From: a virus
Reading direction: 5' to 3' (one strand)
IMG/VR virus record: IMGVR_UViG_3300042445_001721
Coordinates: 1 to 20,807 of that record
Length of the DNA stretch: 20,807 nucleotides
Numbering within the stretch: the stretch's first letter is position 1; every line of letters begins with the position of its first letter. Under the pieces are notes generated by a model. That model saw only the letters and a program-made list of their open reading frames with translations, was not told where the DNA came from and made no database searches. Positions 10,715 through 17,614 of the stretch are shown one piece after another. The translations under genes and the position numbers were made by a program.

Positions 10715-12604
10715 ATGGGACTCTTTGACAAACTTCTCGGAAAAGCAACCGCATCACCGTCCGCGCTGCTTCCGCCGCCGCTGATCCAGCGCCAAACGTC
10801 CTATTTCACTGGCACAGGTAACGGCGACTTTTGGAGTCTCCTGACACGTAACCTCCCGGGTTCAAGTTTCAACTGGAGGAACCAGGCCGGTGACCTGATG
10901 CTAAACAGCATCGTCGCGATCGGCATGGACTGGTACATCAGGAACTGGAGCCAGGGTGTTCCTGTTGTCCGTCGACCGATGCCTGATGGCCAGGTCGAGA
11001 CAGTCGCAGATCACCCGATCTTGCAGCTGCTCGCGCAGCCAACACCGAACGTTCCTCCTTCGCTCGTGTGGTCGTGGATTCTCCCTGACTACCAGCTTCT
11101 CGGAAACGCATACTTCCGCAAGGTGCGCGTGTCTGGTCGTGTCGTCGGTCTGCAATACCTAGCGGCTGACATGGTCCGGCCTGTCGGCAATAAGGTCAAT
11201 CCGCTCATCAAGTATCAGTACACGGTTGATGGCACGTCGTACGACATCGCGCTCGAGGACATGATTCACATCCGCTATGGTCGAGATCCGCAGGACTCTC
11301 GCTTCGGGCGCTCTCCTGTCACATCTGTTCTTCGTGAGATCGCCACCGATAACGTCGCCGCATCAGCTGCATTCGGCATGGTTCGCAACGGTGGCATGCC
11401 ATCGATTATGGTCGGACCAGACTACAAGGGCGGTGTCGAGGATTTGTCCGAAGACGATGCCAGACAGACAAAGCGGAAACTACAGCAGGACTTCACTGGC
11501 GACAATGCCGGCAGCGTGTTGGTGATGACTGGACCATTCAAGGTCGAGCAGGTCAGCCACAAACCAAGTGAGATGGCGTTCGATGAGATCCGCCGCAAAC
11601 CGGAAGAGCGCGTGTGTGCAGCTCTTGGACTCAATCCGCTGGTCCTTCAACTCGGCAGCGGCCTCGAGCGCGCAACCTACAGCAACCTCGAGCAAGCGAC
11701 CAGGAGTGCGTGGACTGATGGAATGATTCCACTGATGCGACAGATGTCCGAAGCGCTCACCATCGCGCTGCTTCCAGACTACGAAGAAACGCAACCTGGC
11801 GACTACCTCGAGTTCGACGTGTCAAATGTTCCGGCGCTTCAAGCGGATCTCAATGAGGACGCAGAGAGAGCGGAGCGACTATACAAGAGTGGCATCGTGG
11901 ATCTCGCAACAGCCAAGCGTGTCGCTGGTGTGACGCCTTCGGACGATGACGAAGGTTATTACCATCCAACCGCTGTCCCTGTGCAGATCGGCGCGCAGGA
12001 ACTCCTGGTCCCTGATGCTGCGCCTGTGTCGACAGCTCGAACTGCCGATGAGACTGCGAAGCTGGTAGGCGCTGCCGGTGCTTTGATTCGTGCTGGTTTT
12101 GAACCAGAGGCTGCACTCCAGGCTGTTGGCCTGAATAGCATCCAGCACCTGGGCCTGTTGCCTGTCACGGTGCGCCAGGAAGAGACCAAAGCATTCGACG
12201 ATGCATCTGAGCCAGGACTGAAGTTCTTTCCCTCCAAAGAGATGAAGGAGGAAGCACAGCGCGCCATCGAGTGGCGTGATGCTGGTCGTGATGGCGGAAC
12301 CGCTGTCGCATGGGCTAGGGCGAATCAGATCATCAGTGGTGAGAAGTTGTCCGAGTCGACTGTCCTTCGGATGTATTCGTTTTTCCGACGTCACGAAGTA
12401 GACAAACAAGCGGAAGGTTTCCGACCAGGTGAGGATGGTTATCCTTCCGCTGGTCGTGTGGCATGGGCTGCATGGGGTGGCGATGCTGGATATCGCTGGG
12501 CTACAGCTGCGCGCAAAGAGATCCTCAAAAAGATGGCGCCGAAGGAAAATGGGAAGTCGTACCATCCATACTACGGATACGAGTTGACTGACACCGATGC
12601 CTGA
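10715..12604 (+). CDS. HK97-type portal protein with C-terminal extra module
   Basis: 629 aa. Residues about 1-430 follow the HK97 portal family: start MGLFDKLLG, HPILQLLAQPTPNVPPSLVW (100-119), LLGNAYFRKV, DMIHIRYGRDP (182-192), and EERVCAALGLNPLVLQLG (297-314). It forms the dodecameric ring through which DNA passes. Residues about 504-602 are an added helical domain with EEAQRAIEWRDAGRDGGTAV, VLRMYSFFRRHEVDKQAEGF and YPSAGRVAWAAWGGDAG. I recall this module from other phage head proteins, where it is unexplained. The total is some 200 aa longer than a typical HK97 portal. It ends in an 8-nt overlap with the minor head gene. Confidence 0.92.
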   Translation: MGLFDKLLGKATASPSALLPPPLIQRQTSYFTGTGNGDFWSLLTRNLPGSSFNWRNQAGDLMLNSIVAIGMDWYIRNWSQGVPVVRRPMPDGQVETVADHPILQLLAQPTPNVPPSLVWSWILPDYQLLGNAYFRKVRVSGRVVGLQYLAADMVRPVGNKVNPLIKYQYTVDGTSYDIALEDMIHIRYGRDPQDSRFGRSPVTSVLREIATDNVAASAAFGMVRNGGMPSIMVGPDYKGGVEDLSEDDARQTKRKLQQDFTGDNAGSVLVMTGPFKVEQVSHKPSEMAFDEIRRKPEERVCAALGLNPLVLQLGSGLERATYSNLEQATRSAWTDGMIPLMRQMSEALTIALLPDYEETQPGDYLEFDVSNVPALQADLNEDAERAERLYKSGIVDLATAKRVAGVTPSDDDEGYYHPTAVPVQIGAQELLVPDAAPVSTARTADETAKLVGAAGALIRAGFEPEAALQAVGLNSIQHLGLLPVTVRQEETKAFDDASEPGLKFFPSKEMKEEAQRAIEWRDAGRDGGTAVAWARANQIISGEKLSESTVLRMYSFFRRHEVDKQAEGFRPGEDGYPSAGRVAWAAWGGDAGYRWATAARKEILKKMAPKENGKSYHPYYGYELTDTDA

Positions 12605-13622
12605 TATCTATCAAGTCAACGAGAGCTACAGGAACAAGCTCCGATACCGTGAGAACACCGCACTCTCTGAGATGAGTCGGACGTACGGTGTTCTTCAGGC
12701 TGACAACCTCAAGCGCCTCGAAGCGGTGACAGCCGCCATCGAGGAAGCACAGGCAGCAGGTGAGGACATCAGTGGCCTCAGCGAGTACATGCTCCGCCTC
12801 GAGGCGCTCAATGTGCAGATGGCCGATGAAGTCGCACGATGGGCGCCACAGGCGACCGACATCGCCACGAACGGACAACGACGCGCCATACAGCTGTCGC
12901 TGGACATACAGGAGGATCTCGTGCGAGCAGTCGCTGGTGTCCCTCAAAGCGTCAGTCTGACGGCTGATTTGATGTGGAACCGGCTCCCTGTCGAAGCGAT
13001 AACGAACGTCGTCGGCTTCGCCGCTGACGGCTCACCGCTAGGTCTGCTGTTCGATGCCATCGGTCCATTTGCTTTGGACCATGTCACCATCGGCATCGCG
13101 CAAGGTCTCAATCCGCTCCAGGTCGCACGAAGGATGTCGAGGACGTACGAAACTCTCGCTCCTTCGAGAGCTGCTACCATCGCACGAACGGAGATGATTC
13201 GAGCGAACCGCGAAGCACAGCGACAGACCTTCGAGGCGAACTTGAGCATCGTTCGTGGCTGGCGCCGAATCTCAGCGGGTGATGTGAACGTGTGTCCTGT
13301 GTGCTGGTCGCTTCATGGAGATCCGAATCCTGTTGCAGATGTTGTACCTTCGCATCCAAACTGTAGATGTACGGTCGTCCCGATCACACCGACGTATGCT
13401 GAACTCGCAGGACTGCCGCCAGGCAGTTTCGATGAACCGGAAGAGATGCCGGACAAGGAAGAGCAGTTCAGGATGTTGAGTGAGGCGGAGCGTCGGCAGG
13501 TTTTAGGACCTTCGAGATATCGTTTGTGGGAGACAGGCACACCATTGAGTGCATTCGGTAAAGTAGTACCGAACGCGGAGTGGGGACCACAGGCCGTGGT
13601 CGTGCCGGTCAAGGAGTTATGA
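12597..13622 (+). CDS. Minor head / head morphogenesis protein (Mu F / SPP1 gp7-like)
   Basis: 341 aa. The N-terminal half is helical and charged. Residues about 195-265 carry the Mu F-like domain: TIARTEMIRANREAQRQTF, then VCPVCWSLHGDPNP and SHPNCRCTVVP with the two Cys pairs and His expected of this zinc-dependent fold. Members join the portal and help head assembly or DNA ejection. The C-terminal segment (SEAERRQVLGPSRYRLWETG) is common in this family. The ATG at 12597 overlaps the portal stop by 8 nt. Position between portal and protease is standard. Confidence 0.88.
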   Translation: MPDIYQVNESYRNKLRYRENTALSEMSRTYGVLQADNLKRLEAVTAAIEEAQAAGEDISGLSEYMLRLEALNVQMADEVARWAPQATDIATNGQRRAIQLSLDIQEDLVRAVAGVPQSVSLTADLMWNRLPVEAITNVVGFAADGSPLGLLFDAIGPFALDHVTIGIAQGLNPLQVARRMSRTYETLAPSRAATIARTEMIRANREAQRQTFEANLSIVRGWRRISAGDVNVCPVCWSLHGDPNPVADVVPSHPNCRCTVVPITPTYAELAGLPPGSFDEPEEMPDKEEQFRMLSEAERRQVLGPSRYRLWETGTPLSAFGKVVPNAEWGPQAVVVPVKEL

Positions 13623-14611
13623 TGCAGACTTTGGTATCCTTCGGTGATGCAATCAAGGCAGACGATTCCGGTCGTGTGCGTGGTTACCTGGTGCGCTTCG
13701 GTGGCGCTGATCTCGAGGGCGACTACTTCACAGCGGCGACTGATTTCGGACGACCGATGAAGTCTGGTGAGCGTGTGCCGATGAACCTGTATTATCATCA
13801 CGGCCAGGATAAGCAGGTCGGAAAGTCACGCATCGGAACCGGCTACATCACCATGGACGACAAGGGCCTCTGGTATGAGAGCCAGGTCGAGATGGCTGAC
13901 CAGTATCAGAAGATGATCCAAGAACTCGCGAAGTCTGGCAAGCTTGGATATTCAAGCGGCGCCACGGGTCACATGGTCGAGCGCAAGAAGATGGCCGATG
14001 GCCGATATGAAATCACACGCTGGCCTATCGGTGAGGCTTCGCTCACACCGACACCAGCGGAGCCGATGAACATGGTCAAAAGTCTAAAAGACATGTATGG
14101 CGACATGGAAGGTTATGCTATGGAAGAAGAAGAGATGATGATTCCTGTCGTGCCTGGCGAAGACGTTGCAACGTTCGTCCAGAATGTCTATGGCGACCTT
14201 GACAAGGAAATGGTCCATGAAGGACTCGAGGCGCTTTATGAGCGTCTCTGTGCAGGTGTTACAGCTGCATATGACAGTGGACTCGGCAGTGGACATGTGG
14301 ATGCCATCATCGATGCATTCGCAGTTCGTGCCAAGGAACTGAACAGTAAAGTAAAGGATCCGGCAGCGGAAGCACAAAGCCTTAAGGCTATGCTTGAGCG
14401 TCCGACATCCATCCGAGAAGTGGAGCGACGTCTGCGGGATGCATTTCGTCTCTCACGTAGCGAGTCGACAAGATTCGCAAAAACCATCTGGAACGAACTT
14501 CGAGACGAAGTATCGAGCGAAGATGTCACCATCGTCGAATACTCGAGCGACATCGAGGATGCGAAGTCCGCACTCCTCCGTGAGCTCATGATCTTGGAGT
14601 TAAGTCAATGA
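13622..14611 (+). CDS. Prohead maturation protease
   Basis: 329 aa. AAGGAG lies 5 nt before ATG 13622; an ATG three bases earlier is too close to it. The HK97-type (S78-like) protease core is at residues about 8-160: a DLEGDYFTAATDFG strand, YYHHGQD with the catalytic His, LGYSSGATGH with the likely catalytic Ser, and PIGEASLTPTPAEP. It trims capsid and itself during prohead maturation. The C-terminal 150 residues are acidic and helical, with EEEEMMIP and a coiled tail (SIREVERRLRDAF), and probably act as an internal scaffold. It overlaps the capsid gene by 4 nt. Confidence 0.87.
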   Translation: MQTLVSFGDAIKADDSGRVRGYLVRFGGADLEGDYFTAATDFGRPMKSGERVPMNLYYHHGQDKQVGKSRIGTGYITMDDKGLWYESQVEMADQYQKMIQELAKSGKLGYSSGATGHMVERKKMADGRYEITRWPIGEASLTPTPAEPMNMVKSLKDMYGDMEGYAMEEEEMMIPVVPGEDVATFVQNVYGDLDKEMVHEGLEALYERLCAGVTAAYDSGLGSGHVDAIIDAFAVRAKELNSKVKDPAAEAQSLKAMLERPTSIREVERRLRDAFRLSRSESTRFAKTIWNELRDEVSSEDVTIVEYSSDIEDAKSALLRELMILELSQ

Positions 14612-15903
14612 CAATCGAACAACTCGAAGGACAGCGCCAGTCTACAATCGCTGCTGCTAAAGAAGTCCTCATCAACGGCGGAGACATGGCCGAAGCCAAT
14701 CGCCTCCACGCATCTGCAAAGTCTCTCTCTGAGCGCATCGACATGCTCAAGGAGTTCGGCAACGTTCCTGCTCCTGTCGCATCCGAAGCGCCAAAGTCTG
14801 AGCCATGGAAGTCTGGCAGTGTTGTCCGGAATCCATTCCCTGGGCCAAAGGCTGAGGCTGATTACAAAGCATACGCATTCGGCCAGTGGGTTCGCGGCAA
14901 TGTCCTCGGAAATGCTAAAGCAGCCAAGTGGTGTGATGAGCATGGTGTCAAGTCGCAGACTGAAGGAACGAACTCCGAGGGTGGATTCACCGTCCCTGAG
15001 ATCGTTTCGAGCAGCCTGATCTGGCTTCGCAACGAGTACGGTGTAGCGCGTCGCTTCTCCCGTATTTACCCGATGACGTCTGACATCCTCAACGTGCCAA
15101 ACGCGTCCACTTCGACAACCACGTATTACCCTGGTGAAGCAACCGCCATCACCGCGAGTGACATCACCTTTACACAGGTCGCATTGACCGCGAAGAAACT
15201 CGCGATCCTGACCATCGTGTCCAAGGAACTGAACGAAGACACCGTCATCGACTTCGGCGCCACATTGGCGCAGGACTTCGCATACGGTCTCGCACTTGCT
15301 GAGGATGCAGCTGCATTCCAAGGCGATGGCACGAGCACCTATGGTTCCATCACCGGAATCATGCCACGCATCAAGGCACTGTCTGCAACCTTCGCAAACA
15401 TTGCCAGCATGGTTGTAGGTCCTTCCGGATCACAGACTGCACTCTCGAGCTTCACGCTCGCGAACTTCCAGTCGATGGTCGGCAAGCTTCAGCCATACGC
15501 GACCAGCCCACGATGGTACATGCACAAGAACGTGTTCTATCAAGGCGTCGCAGACAAGCTGATTGCACTCTCCGGTAACAGCATCATGGACATCCAGAAT
15601 GCTTACGGTCCTGAACCAACGCTGTTCGGTATCCCGATCAGCTTCGTTCAGAACATGCCATCCGCAACCGGCGTCAGCAAAACGATGGTCGTCCTCGGAG
15701 ATCTTTCCAAGGGTGTCGCGTTCGGCGATCGTCGTGGCGTGAGCGTCGAGGTCTCTGACCAGGTCAAGTTCATCGAGGATGCGCTTACCTTCAAGGCAAC
15801 CGAGCGCTATGCGTTCAACTGCTTCGATGTCGGAAACGTCACAGCGACAGTGGCCGATCAGGTTCCTGGTTCCATCATCGTTCTCCAGGCTGCCGCTTCG
15901 TAG
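14608..15903 (+). CDS. HK97-fold major capsid protein
   Basis: 431 aa. The N-terminal 65 residues are helical (EQLEGQRQSTIAAAKEVL, ANRLHASAKSLSERIDML) and resemble the short delta/scaffold segment usually cleaved off. The core begins near NSEGGFTVPEIVSSSLI, followed by RRFSRIYPMTSDILNVP, KELNEDTVIDF, GDGTSTYGSITGI, and the closing block FGDRRGVSVEVSDQ and LTFKATERYAFNCFD, all in the order expected for HK97 capsids. Length fits a capsid plus short scaffold domain. The upstream 4-nt overlap couples it to the protease, and a terminator follows 22 nt after the stop. Confidence 0.94.
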   Translation: MTIEQLEGQRQSTIAAAKEVLINGGDMAEANRLHASAKSLSERIDMLKEFGNVPAPVASEAPKSEPWKSGSVVRNPFPGPKAEADYKAYAFGQWVRGNVLGNAKAAKWCDEHGVKSQTEGTNSEGGFTVPEIVSSSLIWLRNEYGVARRFSRIYPMTSDILNVPNASTSTTTYYPGEATAITASDITFTQVALTAKKLAILTIVSKELNEDTVIDFGATLAQDFAYGLALAEDAAAFQGDGTSTYGSITGIMPRIKALSATFANIASMVVGPSGSQTALSSFTLANFQSMVGKLQPYATSPRWYMHKNVFYQGVADKLIALSGNSIMDIQNAYGPEPTLFGIPISFVQNMPSATGVSKTMVVLGDLSKGVAFGDRRGVSVEVSDQVKFIEDALTFKATERYAFNCFDVGNVTATVADQVPGSIIVLQAAAS

Positions 15904-15925
15904 GCTGTCTGACTTCGCAGTCAAG

Positions 15926-15962
15926 GGGAGCGGGATACCATTCCCGTTCCCTTTTTGTTTTT
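15926..15962 (+). terminator. Rho-independent terminator after the capsid gene
   Basis: GGGAGCGGGA (15926-15935) pairs with TCCCGTTCCC (15942-15951) in a 10-bp stem with one G-U pair and a 6-nt loop, followed by TTTTTGTTTTT. A small GACT-TCGC-AGTC hairpin (15911-15922) precedes it. The next gene's AGGA ribosome site starts at 15963, so no promoter fits after it and read-through must feed the neck genes. Confidence 0.85.
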
Positions 15963-15973
15963 AGGATGTACAC

Positions 15974-16462
15974 ATGCCACTCACAAGAACTCAAGCACTC
16001 GACCGACTCGCATGGATGACCGCATCCGACCAGTATCCGTTCCTGGACAGCACCGCTCTACAGCAGCTCGTGGACGATCACGCTCGCTGGGCTGTCTGGT
16101 CTGCATCCACAGCCTTCGTGGTTGGTGACATCATCATCCCGACCGTGGCAAATGGTCGACTCTACCAGTGCGTCATCGCAGGGACATCGAGCGCCACGGA
16201 GCCACAGTTCCCACAGTGGACCAGGACACTTGGCTATTCCGTCAATGACGGAAGTGGTGACCTCTTGTGGCAGGACATCGGTCCCGCAAACGTCGAGCGC
16301 TATGACATCCGCACAGCTGCGCGACAGGGGTGGATTCGCAAAGCATCGAGTATCACGCACCTCATCGATGTGAAGGACGGACAGGTCGATGCAAAGATGG
16401 CCGTGCTCCGTGAGCATTGTCTCGACCAAGCGAAGCGCTTCTCACCGATGGTGTTCGTATGA
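15974..16462 (+). CDS. Head-tail adaptor with inserted carbohydrate-binding-like module
   Basis: 162 aa. The outer parts (residues 1-40 and about 105-162; TAARQGWIRKASSITHLIDV) look like a head-completion adaptor, which caps the portal after packaging. Residues about 42-104 form a separate module: WSASTAFVVGDIIIP, GRLYQCVIAGTSSATEPQFP, VNDGSGDLLWQDIG. This matches the W..sT.Y..GD...Y.C..AGTSG.TEP.WP...G..V.DG...W pattern of carbohydrate-binding-like domains often seen in phage tail and fibre proteins. The module would be exposed and could touch the host surface; this is inferred. AGGA 7 nt upstream supports ATG 15974. Confidence 0.65.
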   Translation: MPLTRTQALDRLAWMTASDQYPFLDSTALQQLVDDHARWAVWSASTAFVVGDIIIPTVANGRLYQCVIAGTSSATEPQFPQWTRTLGYSVNDGSGDLLWQDIGPANVERYDIRTAARQGWIRKASSITHLIDVKDGQVDAKMAVLREHCLDQAKRFSPMVFV

Positions 16463-16839
16463 TCCCGGCAGCTTACAGCACAGCGCTCAAGAACGCGATC
16501 CAGGCGTATTCGTACGCTGACCGTGTCGCGATCTGGCGGACCGTCAATGCGGCGGATGGCATCGGCGGCGTCAGTCAGCACTGGATACAGGTCGCTGAGA
16601 TCCGTGGCACCATAAGCAACACCGGCGACACGGAGGGCGTGGTCGGTGGCATGATTGAGCAGTCTGGTACATGGACGCTCACGTGTTCACCAGACGTCGA
16701 AGTCAAGGCCGATGACAGAATATACACCAGCGGGAATCCTCAGAACCTCGCGCCATATTACGAGGTCATCGGATCAGACTACGGCCACACGAACGCAGTC
16801 TCGCAAACCATCGGACTTCGCGCCAGGACAAACGGCTAA
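16459..16839 (+). CDS. Head closure / head-tail joining protein
   Basis: 126 aa from ATG 16459, in a 4-nt overlap with the adaptor stop. The middle (DRVAIWRTVNAADGIGGVSQ to WIQVAEIRGTISNT) and the later VKADDRIYTSG and YYEVIGSDYGHTNAVSQTI follow the beta-barrel layout of SPP1 gp16-like head-tail joining proteins: a strand, a W-x-V-a-e-I-R-G turn, then adR.I..g..yeV. Such proteins seal the head and dock the tail. The call relies on this layout and on gene order. Confidence 0.68.
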   Translation: MIPAAYSTALKNAIQAYSYADRVAIWRTVNAADGIGGVSQHWIQVAEIRGTISNTGDTEGVVGGMIEQSGTWTLTCSPDVEVKADDRIYTSGNPQNLAPYYEVIGSDYGHTNAVSQTIGLRARTNG

Positions 16840-16914
16840 GTGTATTCACTGCGTGGTGCAAGCTTCGAGTCCATCGCACCATGATAAAGGTGAAGTTATT
16901 GATGGGGTGTATGC

Positions 16915-17142
16915 ATGAGTCCTGAGATGTGGGTCCAAATCGGAATACAGGCGTTTATCACGACGATGTCAATCGGTGCCGCTTGGGTGGCATTGCAGGT
17001 CAGGTTGACGCGCCTGGAGACTCAGGTCGCACACATTATCTCGACGCTTGATGGACAACAGCAGGAAGTGCGCCGCATCGAACAGCGACTCGGTAAACTT
17101 GAGAACAAGGTCAGCGCTTTGGAGGCAATCATACAAAGATGA
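16915..17142 (+). CDS. Small membrane-anchored coiled-coil protein
   Basis: 75 aa. One hydrophobic segment at residues about 6-28 (MWVQIGIQAFITTMSIGAAW) is followed by a heptad-patterned coiled coil (VRLTRLETQVAHIISTLD, QRLGKLENKVSALEAIIQ) to the end. This build recalls phage membrane proteins in lysis cassettes, but it is not diagnostic. It forms a pair with the next gene by a 4-nt overlap. The 75 nt before it hold no convincing gene; a weak GGGG lies upstream of the ATG. Confidence 0.6.
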   Translation: MSPEMWVQIGIQAFITTMSIGAAWVALQVRLTRLETQVAHIISTLDGQQQEVRRIEQRLGKLENKVSALEAIIQR

Positions 17143-17390
17143 ACTCAATTTCAATCAAGAGACTCGTGGTCGTTGTGATCGTGGCTTTTACAGCTGCTTT
17201 TACCTCGGTCTTTGGCGATGGCATCCGCACATCCGAAGCGAAGGATATCAGCGAGCTCGGCGCAGTGCTGGCACTCTACGGTAGCAAGGCGGTAGCGGCG
17301 GGTGTCTCCGCTGCGGTGAGTTCTGTGCTGGCGTTCTTGACGATGCCGTTCAAGGGTGTGGGCGTGAATGCTTTGAAGGTGGGCAAATGA
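17139..17390 (+). CDS. Holin-like protein with two membrane segments
   Basis: 83 aa. Residues about 8-26 (RLVVVVIVAFTAAFTSVFG) and about 48-70 (GSKAVAAGVSAAVSSVLAFL) are hydrophobic and the short tails are positively charged, which is the size and shape of a class II holin. Holins open the inner membrane at lysis. No endolysin gene lies beside it in this window, so the role is uncertain. It overlaps both neighbours by 4 nt. Confidence 0.5.
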   Translation: MNSISIKRLVVVVIVAFTAAFTSVFGDGIRTSEAKDISELGAVLALYGSKAVAAGVSAAVSSVLAFLTMPFKGVGVNALKVGK

Positions 17391-17614
17391 ACCTAGCCAA
17401 TATAGTACTAACACCAAATCCTCAAAATCCTGCGGACTACAATGTAAAAGCGGATATGACCAACGATCAAAACGAAGTAATCGGTACATTTGGTCCGGAT
17501 GGTATTGACGTGTTTACCTGGTGGATAGCACAGGATGTAGAGTTTCAACAGAATGTAGTTATGCAGTTTATGTGGGTAATGGCTAGAGAGATTATGTCGG
17601 GGACTTCTGAATAA
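17387..17614 (+). CDS. Hypothetical protein at the start of the AT-rich cassette
   Basis: 75 aa, acidic, with a strand-like start (NIVLTPNPQNPADYNVKADM), a DGIDVFTWWIAQDVEFQQ stretch and a helical end (MQFMWVMAREIM). No family is recognised. Its codons are clearly AT-richer than those of the gene before it, and the change falls at its start codon. It overlaps the holin-like gene by 4 nt and shares one base (TAATG) with the spike gene. Confidence 0.6.
   Translation: MNLANIVLTPNPQNPADYNVKADMTNDQNEVIGTFGPDGIDVFTWWIAQDVEFQQNVVMQFMWVMAREIMSGTSE

Noticed and set aside
11850-12565. Long antisense frame (228 codons) opposite the portal gene
   Set aside because: It is opposite a clearly conserved portal sequence, is rich in Arg, Ser and His as antisense shadows are, and has no ribosome site or partner genes.
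16854-16882. tRNA-like 3' end: TTCGAGTCC followed by GCACCA, with TGGTGC upstream
   Set aside because: The segment before TTCGAGT does not pair with CCATC as a T-stem must, and no anticodon or D-arm is present. The TGGTGC/GCACCA pair alone is only a 6-bp stem with a 16-nt loop.
16881-16925. 14-codon ORF (MIKVKLLMGCMHES) ahead of the coiled-coil membrane gene
   Set aside because: Too short to support, has no clear ribosome site, and overlaps the start of a better gene at 16915.
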